A stretch of 38,656 nt of DNA from Pigoraptor chileana. Its lineage: Eukaryota > Opisthokonta > Filasterea. Made by a program: the position numbers and the translations under genes. Shown piece after piece: positions 1 through 12,200 of this stretch. The DNA lies in NCBI GenBank assembly GCA_943704495.1, contig CALSCR010000331.1, positions 1 to 38,656 of the forward strand, read 5' to 3'. The first letter of the stretch is position 1, and every line of letters starts with the position of its first letter. The notes below the pieces were generated by a model, which saw only the letters and a list, made by a program, of their open reading frames with translations, was not told where the DNA came from and did not search any database.

Positions 1-83
1 TGTATGTATGTATGTATGTATGTATGTATGTATGTATGTATGTATGTATGTATGTATGTATGTATGTATGTATGTGTGCATGT

Positions 84-115
<32 letters not shown>
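1..115. repeat. TATG then TG microsatellite
   Basis: Tandem TGTA units run from base 1 to about 74 and then grade into a nearly pure TG tract ending near 115. The tract lies in an intron of the gene whose last exon starts at 232, because a pyrimidine-rich stretch and a CACAG acceptor follow at 200-231. The array is cut by the window edge, so its full length is unknown. Confidence 0.95.
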
Positions 116-231
116 TTGGTGTATGCTTGTGAGACACTTTCGCACCCAGCCCTACCCGACCGCACTTCAACTGACGCCATCGTCCTCTCTGTCTCTGCAC
201 CTCGACCGCTCCTTCCCCACTCGTCCCACAG

Positions 232-969
232 CCTTCGTTTGCCTTTCTCTTGGAGCACTTTTCAGGCGAGTCGGTCATCGTCAACGGAGATGACTTTGAA
301 ATCGTCAGCGTTGTATCGAACGAAGGACTCGCCAACAGCAGCGAAGCGCAGGACATCGTCGTGGGAAAGTCAGCTCAAGCTCCCCCGCTCGAGCGGCGGA
401 CATCGCGGCAGTGGATATTCGGGTCTCTTGCGCAGACGGTGCGCAATGCCTTTGGCGGGGCGTCCTCCCCGTCCATCTCATCGTCGTTCGACTCCTCCTC
501 GATTGCCGCAAATGTGCAGCAGTTTAACTACCGAACCCGCCCGTCGCTACAGTACCAATTGTCGGACTCGAACCTGCTCGAGTATTCAATGTCGTCGGCG
601 CGGCTCGGCCAATCCGCGCCATCGTCGGACGTTGCGGCGCCAAAAGGCAGTGTCACGCACAACTACGACAACGTTCACTCGTCGCCGAGAGATGAGTTAG
701 TCGGCGGTGATGGAGACGGAGATACCGACACGATTGATGAGGGTGGATATGGAGCGTCCTTTGCGTCTGCTCTGAGCACGTCGGATCCCGTGCGCATGCC
801 GCCGCCCAGACTGCGAGAGTCACTCATCACGTCGACTGTGCCCCTGGCCGATGGGGACTCGTTGGATCCGTCGGTAAACTCTGCCGACGGATGGAATCGC
901 GGGAAGCGACGGAGTGCCGCGTGGGTGAATCCATTGGAGGCGCATCGACTGCTGGATAGCGATGCATAA
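232..969 (+). CDS. 3'-terminal exon of an unrecognised Ser-rich protein (5' partial)
   Basis: A pyrimidine-rich tract ending in CACAG at 227-231 looks like a splice acceptor. From 232 one frame stays open to a TAA at 967-969, giving about 245 residues. No ATG opens the frame, so this is the last exon of a gene that begins outside the window. The encoded tail starts with a short hydrophobic piece (PSFAFLLEHF), then a segment VNGDDFEIVSVV, then a long low-complexity region rich in Ser, Asp and Gly. It includes a basic patch (GKRRSAAW) and an acidic Gly/Asp run, which suggests a disordered regulatory C-terminus. I recognise no family and propose no function. Codon use and GC match the neighbouring genes. 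The exact acceptor could differ by a few codons. Confidence 0.7.
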   Translation, partial: PSFAFLLEHFSGESVIVNGDDFEIVSVVSNEGLANSSEAQDIVVGKSAQAPPLERRTSRQWIFGSLAQTVRNAFGGASSPSISSSFDSSSIAANVQQFNYRTRPSLQYQLSDSNLLEYSMSSARLGQSAPSSDVAAPKGSVTHNYDNVHSSPRDELVGGDGDGDTDTIDEGGYGASFASALSTSDPVRMPPPRLRESLITSTVPLADGDSLDPSVNSADGWNRGKRRSAAWVNPLEAHRLLDSDA

Positions 970-1853
970 GGGCATTAATCATCTTTTTTGTGTGGCTGTT
1001 GTGGCTGCGGGATGCCATCGGCGCTTTTGAACTTTTCAGTGTGTGTGGATGTGTGGCTTGAGACCTGAGGTGTGTTATTAATATAACAATATTTTATTTC
1101 TATGAATCCGTACTCATGCACACACAACCCTCTTGAAAATGGAATTCTTTCACATTAAATGGCGGAAATCGATCCACGACTACACTGACGGCATATTTTG
1201 TGTTTCGAAGTGGAACTTTGTCCTAACGAGATCTCGCTTGCGTTTTTCACCTCCGGTTGCCATGAGAGACCAGCCGGCGCTGTGATTGGACGACACCGAT
1301 TTTCCATAGAGACGCCTTCACTATGACATGCTCGGTACAAACCGCACCAAACTCAGCCGAGTCCGAAATTGTTTTCAAATTAGGGGGTCTAATTCAATTT
1401 AATTCGCCTCCTGCTCGGCGCCTTACCTTGCCGAACATTTTTTTTTTGAACTCTGTCACTCCGCAAATTTTTTGTGTGCTCCTCTTCTCTACACAGTGTG
1501 CATCAATCACACCAGCGTATGCAGATTGTGTAGAAGATTGTGTGACCACTCAAAGTTTACACAGACATTCAAGCATAAGGGGATACATTAGCATATTTTA
1601 CCATTTATTGATCTGGAGGCGCTGAATGATTTCGCACGTCACATCTGCCGCCCACAGTTTGGATTTTGAGTGCCTCGAGTGCGACTCAACGAGTGGAAGG
1701 GGAAAGATCTCCGACAAACCAAAGTGGCATGATATAGACGACGCCTTTAACTGCTAATCGCCCCCTGCATTGTGCTTCTTGGGCACACTCCGGGGCTGCC
1801 CGGGCATAGCTGCCGAGTCTGTTTTTGGGGAAACGGCACCGCCGAAACCAAAT
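970..1853. other. Intergenic region: 3'UTR of the upstream gene and dynein promoter
   Basis: No convincing coding exon was found here. The left part is AT-richer, with ATATAACAATATTTTATTT near 1081, and probably holds the 3' end of the upstream transcript. The middle carries an X-box-like element (1256-1270) and a CCAAT box in reverse (GATTGG, about 1284-1289). The open frame at 1323-1625 lacks family resemblance and dynein-style splice signals. The dynein start is placed at the right edge. Confidence 0.6.
1256..1270 (+). promoter_or_regulatory. X-box-like RFX site upstream of the dynein gene
   Basis: GTTGCC-ATG-AGAGAC fits the RFX consensus RYYNYY-N(1-3)-RRNRAC at every position with a 3-nt spacer. 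It lies 584 bp upstream of the proposed dynein ATG. In animals RFX factors switch on ciliary genes through such sites. The motif is degenerate, so chance occurrence is possible; its position ahead of an axonemal gene is the main support. Confidence 0.5.
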
Positions 1854-4392
1854 ATGGCAACACAGGTATGCACCCTCCGTATGCACCCTCCCTGCATGCA
1901 GTTTTACGGCTTTTCCATGGGAGGGCGAATCCGAGAGTGTGGCGAAGCTTGTTATAACTGACTTTGCAACACGATAGTAATGGTTTTTCGCTCTGCATGT
2001 GTGTGTGTGCGTGTGTGCATCGCATGGTGCAGGAAACACTCCCTGCGATTCCGCAGCGAAAGTCACCGGATGACTTTACTCGCCACCACCGCATCAACTC
2101 TTCAAAGCCCCTAAAGAGCGGGGGCCCTTCGGTTGATGCAAAGAAGCTTCTGTCACGGTTGTACAGCAGCAACACACACATTACGCCGACGATCACAAAT
2201 GACTCTGTTAAATCAAAGGGTATGCTTTCTCAGCTGTGGCGCTCTACACGTCATATGCGGCTACCCGCACATTACCTGCAAACAGCACATCCTCCACTTT
2301 CTAATCGTCGACCGGCCATTCTTTCAAATGCTCTGCAGGCATCCCGATGGCGTCCAACAAGCGAAAAGTGACATTTCCTCAGCAGCTTCCCCCTCTCCAG
2401 CGCGGCGAGGGTGAGCCCATCCCAAGGTCGTCGTTTCGGTCGCCACCGCCACTCCCGCCCTCGCTCTCATCAACACCGCGAACGCTCTCTGCGTCTCAGC
2501 AACGGGAGCTCTTTCGCTTGATTGGTGAGTGTGCGGCACTTTGCTCTTCTCTCTCTTGATCTCTAAGATGCACTTGCATGCAGTCCACTGAGCGCTGCGT
2601 GACAAGACACGCCTTTTGCCCTGCATGTCTCGCCTCAATTTGTGATTTAGACACGCAAAGCTGATGATGCCCATCGTCCCGTTTATCCATCTGTGTTTTG
2701 CTTGCATATGCTGCAGAGAACTTTGAGAAGCACTCTGAGATTTACGAGTTTAGCTATCTCGCGCCCATCCGGGGCGTCCGATTCAACCCATACCGTATGC
2801 GCATTGTGAGCCATGCGGAAGTAGATCCGGAAAACTACTTTACGATTAGTAACAACGGAGTCACGCACTACTACTACGGTGAAATTGGTGAGTTTACTCG
2901 TCCTCTGCGCGCGTCTGCATATTGTGCGTATGCATATTGTGTGTGTGTATGTGTGTGTGTGTGTGTTTGTGTGCACGAGGGCCGCTGCGACTATCTGTTT
3001 TCTGAAGCATCCGTCATTCACTTTCGATCTTTGCCATCGGCAATCCCACACCAACACCAAAAGCACAAAGCATCCCGGAAAACTAAACAGCGCTGAATCG
3101 CTTTTGATGTGCAGACATTACTCCGTTGAACGTGTGGGTGAAAGAGTACGAGGCATTCCACAAGCTGCTCAAAATCCCCATCTTCTCTCAATACCGCCTC
3201 TGGAAGCCTTTTTCGGTAAGCAGCGAGGCGCTTTGACCCTTCTGAATTATTTCTCGCCACACTTCAATTTTTATGGCTTATCCTGACTCCCCCCCCTCTC
3301 TCCGTATTTTTGCACATTCGCAGGTGTGGCGAAAGAATGTGCTCCAGAAGAAGATGGCTGCATGCCGTGAAGTGCTCGCAAAGAACGTGTTCCTCCTTAA
3401 TCCGGTGCTGCAGGTGACGCTCATGCGCGTGCACGATGCATGCAGGGCGTTTGCAGGGAAGCGGCTGTACAGGGTTGACAAGGAGGCAACGTACACGCTG
3501 AAGGACTTTGTGCGCGTACAGGAGGACCACATGCGACAGCTGAGGACTGAATTTGCCGCATTCGAGGTTGGTGTTTGCGCCTGTGTTGTTTTTGCATACG
3601 CGACATTTTTACCTGTTCAAAAGTTTGGTATTGTGCGGGGCGTTCATGCGTGCTTGTGTGTTTCGTTCTTGTGGCGATGATGCGCCATCTGTGACACACA
3701 ACCTCACTCACACACGCACACATGTTCTGTGTCATTGCACTCTCAGGCGGAGGTACAGCTGAATGTTCTCGATGCGTGCAAGGCCGATGTCGTTGCGGCG
3801 GGGTTTGAGCTCGACGCCGACATTTCCGAGCTGTCGTACATTCAGCAGGCAGAATTGAGAGCAAAGTACGCGCGCATCGCCAACTTCATCCGTCTGTGCG
3901 ACTATCTTGTCTTTTCGGCCTTCCGCAGTCTTGTCCTGTGCTCTGTGGCGGACCTCAGCGAGCTCGTTGCGTGCGAGGTGCCAAAGGTCGTCGTCGTGGA
4001 GGATGTGCGCCACGAGTCGCCCCGCGCCCCGCTATTCCACGTGCAGATTGAGCTGCACACGCGGCAGCTGCGCTTCAACCCGGGCGTCGGCCAGTTTCAG
4101 TGGATTATGGAGAAGACGTTCCAATCGTTCCTCGATTTCGTCGGGGGCATCCGCAACCTCGTGTCGCTGGTGCGTGTCTGTGGAAATGTTAGCACTGCAA
4201 TATGCTGCGGAATGGCGGTTGTGTTTGCTCACTCACACTCGTGCTGGTCATCTGGCATCTTGGATTCCCTTGCGCTTATTATGTGCTCAATTTTTACGTA
4301 TTGATATGGCTACGTGTCACTCACCTTCGTCTGTCTTTCCCTTCTTTGACGCCCTCTCCAACAATGTCTACCCCCACCACCACCACAAAAAT

Positions 4393-4423
<31 letters not shown>

Positions 4424-6243
4424 CACTTCGAACGCACAACAAACAGCCCATGTATGACCAGTTTACGCGGCCGCGCTTTGTAAGCAGCGCCGGAGACGAT
4501 CTCTCGGTTGACAATGGGCCTCAGCTGGGCTCAAGTGCCTTTGACGACGACTACAAATACCAGGGCGCCGTTGCCAAGACTCGAGACTCCGTTGCTACGG
4601 CATTCGAGCGGTCTGCGCACTACGCCGCCTCATTTTCCGAGAGTCTTTCAGTGTATCTTGAGAATTTATCGTTGGATCTCGACAAGTTGATGCACGCACA
4701 GACGAATCCTGGCTTCTTTGGGGAGCTTTTGGCGCGGTTTAAGGGCCAGTGCGGCATGATGCAGGCAATGTCCGAGACCCAGCAAGTGCTGTTTCTGCGG
4801 GTGGACACAAAGGGGCTGAAGGAGCTGTTTGTGCCGTCCCCGCAGAGCTGCTTTGCTCACGTCAAGAACAGCATGCCCGACTTGATTGCCGTCCGCACGC
4901 GCAATCTCCTGCAGGACATCAACGCGAATCTGCGGCAGGTGTCGTCCATTCCATCGACAGTTGAGGAGTTTTTGGAGCACATTCGCTTTCTCGACACACT
5001 CAAGGGCGACATGGACAGCCTTGCGAACCAGTGCACTGAGCTTGAGGGTATGTTCAGCCTCACCCTCGAGTACGAAATCACGCTCAACGTGGAGGACTAT
5101 GCTCTCTTCCAGACGCTTCAGCCGACGTTTGTCGCTCTTAAAGACGCAATTGCCGCCGCTGACACCATCCGCGAGGAGCGGACGGGCGTGTTTTCCGAGG
5201 AAGTCATGCGCCAAGTGGAGCGTCTCCGTCTCGAGGCCCTGCAGACGCAGCAGAATTTGCAGAATCCGACGCTGTCAAATCGCGACAGCAGCGTCGACTC
5301 GGTGCTCCACTTTCTTGGAAAGGTGGAAAAGGCACTCGTCAAGTTTGGCGAGCGCGCGGGAGTTCTGTCGGGGCAGCAGAAGGAGCTCGGGCTGGTGGCC
5401 TCGCGACATGAAGAGCTAGAGAGCCTCAGACGCGACTTTGAGCTCAAGCGCACGCTATGGACGTCGCTGTCCGAGTGGGATGCGACACTCAGGTACTGCT
5501 TTTTGTGCTGTCGTCTGCTGCTGATTTTGCGTGTCTCTTTTTGCCTTGCGTTTGTTGGTGTTGATGATGTTGATGGGGCTGTGTCCCTGTGAGAGCTGCT
5601 CGACGACAGGCATATTACTTATCCCCTAACATGCGCACACTCACACACTCACACTCACTCACACACACACACACACTCACGTACGTGAATCGCAGCTCGT
5701 GGCTTGAAACGCCCTTCCTCAAAATCGACATTGAGTCGGTGAGCTCTGAGCTGCAGCGGTACCGCCGCGTCATCCATCAGAGCCGCGCCGGTCTCCCTGG
5801 CAACAACGTCGTACCGCTTCTGGAGTCCAAAGTCGCCCGTTTCGACGATGTGTTTCCAATCATCAGCGACCTCCGGAACCCCTCCCTGCGCTCTCGCCAC
5901 TGGGATGAGATGTGCGCGATAATCGGCCAGGACTTTTGGCGAGAGGCGGAGGTGAAGCTGTCGGAGGTGTTGTCGCTTAGCATTGCTAGGTTCCGCGATC
6001 CTGTTGCCCGGATTTCATCCAAGGCGTCGAGTGAAGGCGCGCTGGAGGCTATGCTCAACCGCGTGGACGCCATGTGGAAGGAGACGGAGTTTGCCGTCAA
6101 ACCCTACCGACCTGATCTCAAGGTGCGTGCATCATCTGTTGTGTGGTGCATTGTTACTGTGTCATCGGTGTGCGTTTTGTGTTTGGCAATACTCCATGGC
6201 TCCCTCATTGCATCAATTTACCTTCTAACCCTCCCCTCCCATT

Positions 6244-6279
<36 letters not shown>

Positions 6280-9200
6280 AATACATACAACCATACGTGC
6301 AGGACATGTTCATACTCACCAACGTCGATGAGATCTACGAGAAGCTCGACGACAGCCTCGTCACCATCGGCACCATCCGGGGCAGCAAGCACATTGGGCC
6401 CATCCGGGGCCAAGTGGAAGAGTGGAACCGCCTGCTGCGCGTCTTCTCGGGGACGCTCGACCTGCTGCTCACGTGCCAGCAGCTGTGGATGCGACTCGAA
6501 TCTCTCTTTGGTATTGCTGATCTCCAGCGGCAGATGCCCCAGGAGTACCGCCAGTTTGCGTCGGCGGACAAGAGCTTCAAGGAAATTATGTGGCGCACAA
6601 ACAACAAGCCAAATGCCATCCGCGCGGGAACTGCCTTTGGTCTCCAGGACACGCTCCAGCACAGCATTACCGCCCTTGAGAGCGCCGAAAAGTGCGTGGA
6701 CGAGTATCTCGAGGCGCGGCAGTCGACGTTTCCGCGATTGTTTTTCCTGTCGCGTCGCCAGGTGGTCGAAGCCGTTGGACAGAGCAAGAACCCTGCGAGC
6801 GTACAGTCCATTGTGGGATCAGTCTTTGCGGGCATTGAATCGCTCGACATAACCGTGCAGAACAAGGCATACGAGTTCAAGGGGGCCGTCTCTGCGGAGG
6901 GCGAAATCCTCCCCTTTGTCAAGACGGTCAAGCCGCGCAGCACGGCGGATGTGTGGCTGAATGCAGTGGAGGATGCAATGGTGTCGTCACTGAAGCGCAC
7001 GCTCAAGCAGTCGCTGCTGGAGTTTGATGGCAAGACGCAGCCGGAAATGATCGGGTCGCTACCCGGACAGGTGATTGCGCTCCACTCCCAGATTGCCTGG
7101 ACACGTCACGTGGGCTATGCCGTCGAATCGGGTGCGGCGCCGGAAAAGTTTGTCGCGATGCTGGACGAATGCGAGGATGTGAGTAGTAGTAGTATACGCG
7201 AGTCGCGTGATGTGGCCATTTGCCACTTGTGTTTTTTTTGTCCTCTGCTACTTTGCCATTTTTGCCTGTGTTTACCTGTCAAACAATACCAGGATGTAAT
7301 AGCATGCAAGAGGCTACATTGAAAGCCCCCTCTCCCTTCACACACACTCACACACACACTCCCCTTCAACCTTTCGATTTCCTTTCTTGACACCACAACG
7401 ACGCGCAGCGCATCGACTCTCTATGCGACATGGTGCGCGATGACCCCGATCATTTAAGGCGCAAGACTGCCGCCAGTCTCCTCACGCTAGCCGTGTATCA
7501 GCGAGATGTTCTTGGAGTTCTGGGACACCTCCCCGCTCCCGCCGACGCCGCGTCGTTCGAATGGCATGCCACAATGCGCTATTACTGGGAGTCTGACGAA
7601 AACACGGCTGTTGTGCGCGTGGGCGACGGCTCGTTCAAGTACGGCTTTGAGTATCTTGGTGCGTGCCCGCGCGCCGCAGTGACTCCCCTCACGCAGCGGT
7701 GCTATCTGGCCCTCTCCACCGCCATGCAGAATAACGTCGGCGTTGCGAGTGCGGGTGCGACGGGCGTTGGCAAGACAGAGATGATGCGGGACATGGCGCG
7801 GTCGCTCGGTCGCTTCTGTGCGATCTTTAATTGCTCGGCGGGAATGGACGCCGGGACTGCTTTCCGCCTGTTTGCGGGTGCGGGACAGGCGGGCGCGTTT
7901 TGCATTCTCGACGACGCCGACCGCGCAAGGTCAGAGGTGCTTTCCGTCATTGGACAGCACATACGCTCGATGAAGCTCGCCAAGGATGCCGGGCAGACGA
8001 CGTTCTCGCTCAGCGGGAAGGACATACGCCTTGAGCCGGCGTCGGCAGTGCACCTGACCATGCGGTCGGGTGCGGAGAGACGCAGCAAAATTCCGCCGAA
8101 TCTGCGCGCTCTGATGCGCCCGTTCGAGGCTGTTGCGCCGCCACAATCCCTCATTGGGGACGTTCTCCTGCTCTGTGAGGGGTTCGACGAGCCCCGACGC
8201 CTCGCGCGGCAGCTCGAGACGCTTCACACGATGTTGTCAGAGCGTCTTTCCGTCAATGTCGCACAGTACGACTGGGGTCTGCGCGCAGTGAAGGCGATTG
8301 TGACCCTCGCGGGACAGCGCCGACGTGCGTGGATGGAAACAACGGAGGACGAAATTGTTGCGTCTGCAGCAAATGACGTCCACGCACCCCGCATGTCGCC
8401 GGAGGATGCACCGGCTCTGCGTGCGGCACTCGGCGATGCGTTTCCCGAGGCGCGATCCCTTGGGTCGACGTCTGGAAGCAACGCGCTGTCGTCGTCACTG
8501 TCGGCGACGGCGTCATCAGGTGCGCGGGAAACATTCCAGATGCAGCAGAACTACCTGCACTCGGAGGGCGATGCAAAGGCACTCCGCACTGCGATTACGG
8601 CCGCAATCACTGCGGGGGGACTGCAGCCGGTTACGCGGATGGTCGACGCCGCCGTGCGACTGCGGGCGGCACTTGACTCTGCCCAGCCTGTGGCCATCGT
8701 TGGACTCCCCGGATGCGGCAAGACAGCCACGTGGCAGACGCTCGCGCGCGCAATGAATGCCATGCGTGAGCGCGGCGACAGGGAGCAGGACCGCAATCTT
8801 GTCAGCAGGAAGCTGCACTCGCCGCTGGATGTCACCGCCCCCGCACCGGGTAGCACGGGTCTGGGCGACAAGGCTGGGGACGAGGTACCCGCAGAGTCAC
8901 AGACGGACGCCGTGTGGTATGTGGCGGTGCGCCCGGGTGTCATGACGCCCTCTGAGCTGTTCGGAGAGCGCAACGCCAGCGGCAACTGGGTGGACGGCGT
9001 GTTTCCGGCCATCTTCCGCCAGGACGCACCCGAAGGAACCCTGGAGCGCTGGATTGTTGTGGATGGTCCCGTAGGCGCCGAGTGGTCCGAGCAGCTGAAC
9101 ACACTGCTAGACGACACGCGCACGCTGTGTCTACCCAGTGGCGAACGGCTGCGCATGCCCGCAAACATGCAGGTTGTCCTTGAAACGGTGGACCTGTTGA

Positions 9201-12200
9201 GCGCGTCTCCCTCGACGGTCACGCGTTGCCGTGTCGTCTGCATGGAGCGGCCTGCCGACTACTGGATGCCGCAGGCGCAGTCTTGGATTCAGCGCACCGC
9301 CGCGCGTCTCAGCGATGGCGAGGAGCTCGTGCACGACCTCCAGCGCCTCTTTGCTACCATGATTCCCTCAGGCCTGAAGTATGCGCGCGAAAATGCGGAG
9401 GAGCCCGTGCCCTCGCAGGATCTCGGCATTGTCGAGAGCGTCTGTGCGCTTGTCGATGCGCTTGCAGTTCCGCAAAAGGACGCGACGCTTCAGGGCGACG
9501 ATCTGCGGCGCCTCGTGCACGGCGCATTCGCGTTTGCGTTTGTGTGGGGCGTCGGCGGAGGCTTTTCCGACGGCGCGAGGGTCAGTTTTGACCGTTTTGC
9601 ACGCGTGACCCTCGACGGACTCGACTGCAATTTCCCGCCTTCCGGATCGGTTTTCGACTATCACTTCAACACGCGGGACTCGAACTTCACCAAGTGGGCG
9701 GACATGCTGCCGTCGGCATCGAACGAGCCCGTTCCCCGGTCGTGCGACATGCTTTTCACCACGCCGCAGACCCTCTGCTACGAGACGCTTATCAACCTCT
9801 ACGTCGAACAAGGAAGGCCCGTCTACATCACCGGACCGCCCGGCACGGGGAAGAACCAAATTGCCGCGCGATACATGCAACGGCGACGCGAGAAGGAGTC
9901 GTTTGTGACGGCGTCGATTGCCTGCCACGGGCGCACTACGGCCGACCAGCTTCGCCACTATCTCGAATCTGCACTTGTGCGCCGAGCCGACGGTGGGCTC
10001 GCGCCGCCGCCTGGACGTCGGATGATCATGATGCTGATGGACCTGAACGCCGACGCATGCGAAGAGGTGGACGGGAACGTGCGTTGGGGAACGCAGATTG
10101 AGTTTTTGGCGCAGATTGCATCGCAGGGCGGGTTTCACGCAAAGTGGCAGCCCACATTCCGCAAGCTGTCTGGCGTGTCATTCATCGCCACGTGCGGATC
10201 GACCGACAGCGGACGCCGACCCATTCCCGAGCGCCTGGGCAGGCACGTGGCCATGCTCTGCGTGCCCTCGCCCACCCAAGAGACGTTCCTGTGGATTGCA
10301 AACACGGCGCTGCATGGATTTCTCGTGCCGTTTGCCGACGAGGTGCGCGCCATCCGCAACCAGTTTGCATCGGCGATCGTTGCCCTCACGCAGCGCATAT
10401 CCGGCGACTTCCCGCCGACGCCGACGCGCAGCCACTATGTGTTTTCACTGAGGGAGGCGGCCCGCGTGCTTATCGGCCTCATGCAAATGCGGCCCCTCGA
10501 CGTTTCGACCAAGATGGAGGCCGTGCGCATCTTTGCCCACGAATGCGCGCGCGTGTTCTACGACCGTCTTGTGGATCCGATCGAGCGCCGCCGGTTTAAT
10601 GCTGCATTTGCCGAGATTCAAGAGTCCTTTTTCGGGGCGTCCGCGGACAAGATAACCGCCGCGGGTGATATGCTGTACGGCGCCGTCGCTGGATTCAACG
10701 GGTCGACGGTCAAGTCGCCCGTGTATGCGGAGCTGGACACCAAGAAGCTCTCTGAATTTCTGCAGGAGAAGCTCGAGGAGTACAATGTCAAGTGCCAGCA
10801 GCCCGTGCGCGTGACGTTCTTTCCTGAAGTGACGCACGCATTTGTGCGCATCCAGCGCGCGATTCGTCAGAAGCGAGGATCGGCGCTGCTGATTGGACAG
10901 CGGGGGTCGTCGCGGTCGTCGCTCGTGCGGTTTGCAGCGTATCTGTCAAATATGGCCATGGTTGTCGTGGATGCTTCAAAGTGGTATGGGACGGAGCAGC
11001 TGCGCGACGACATCCGCAAGGCAACGCGCGCGGCCGGTTCGATTGGCGTGGACATTGTGCTCCTGTGCGCCGAGTCTGTCATGCACGAACCCGCGTTCCT
11101 CGACGACATCAATTGCCTTCTCGGCACCGGAACAATTCCCGGCCTATTTAAGGCGTCGGAGCGGGAAGAAATTGTGACTGAGGTCCGCCAATTCGCCATT
11201 GAGTCCGGGTGTCCAGACACGCCCGACTGCGTCACGGCGCATTTCTACGAGCGCGCCAAGGACCGCATCCATGTTGTGATGTGCTGCACCCCTGGTCCCC
11301 TCCTTGCCCGTCGCACGCGCGAGTACCCAGCCATCCAGTCGCGCTGCTCGCCCTGCTGGTTTGACGCGTGGGCTGAAGAGAGCTTGTCTGCGATTGCATC
11401 AGTCGCCCTCGACGGACCCACTGTAAAGGTTGATCTCGGCGGTCCTGACGTCTTGAAGAAGGTCGTGTCTGTGTGTACGCGCGCCTACAAGTGCGTTGGG
11501 CGTCTTGCCACGCGATACAAGGACGAAACGGGGCGTCAGTACAGCATCACCGCCGCCGCATACGACGACATGCTGCAGCTGGTCGTGCAGCTCATGGAGA
11601 AGCGTCGCGCCACAATTTCGACGGGTGAGTGTCGTCTGATTGTCTTTGTGGTGTTACTTGTGACTTTGGTTTTTTGGTGGTGTGGCGGATGATTTGTGAC
11701 GCCTTTTTCCATGACTTTTGCGACCATGCGCTCGTCTCCCCGAATATTTGAGGCAATGACCTCTGTGGTCTCTGTTGCTATGTCGCACATCGTCATTTTT
11801 CCGGCTATCCCCACCAACCAACAACCAACAACTACTCAAACAAAACAAACGCATTTATGCAGGCCTTGTTCGCTTTGGTGCCGCCGTCGAGCGCGTCTCC
11901 ACACTCCACCAACAGCTCGCAAAACTCCACCGCGATTTCGGCAATGTTGAACTGCAAATATCGCAACAAAAGACAGACATTGATTATTATGTGACACGTC
12001 TTGTGGACGAGCGCAAGCTTCACGACGACGCCCTCACACAGATCTCCCTCGACGAGGCCGCCGTCTCTGATCTCGATGCTGAAATCGAATCTCTTGCGCG
12101 CATGGCTGACGAGGAGATCACTGCGGCGCTCCCGCTGCTTGATGCGGGCATTGCGGGCGTGCTTGGGCTCGACGACTCTGCGCTCTCCGACCTCCGTACA

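Noticed and set aside
1-115. CRISPR-like or telomeric array
   Set aside because: It is a simple TATG/TG microsatellite without spacers or a telomeric unit.
1323-1625. 100-aa frame before the dynein gene
   Set aside because: It has low-complexity, AT-rich content, no family resemblance, and does not splice in phase to the dynein.
9368-10138. Long open frame antisense to the large dynein exon
   Set aside because: It is a shadow of a GC-rich coding exon, with no splice logic or family resemblance. Several other antisense frames across 7.7-16.2 kb are rejected for the same reason.
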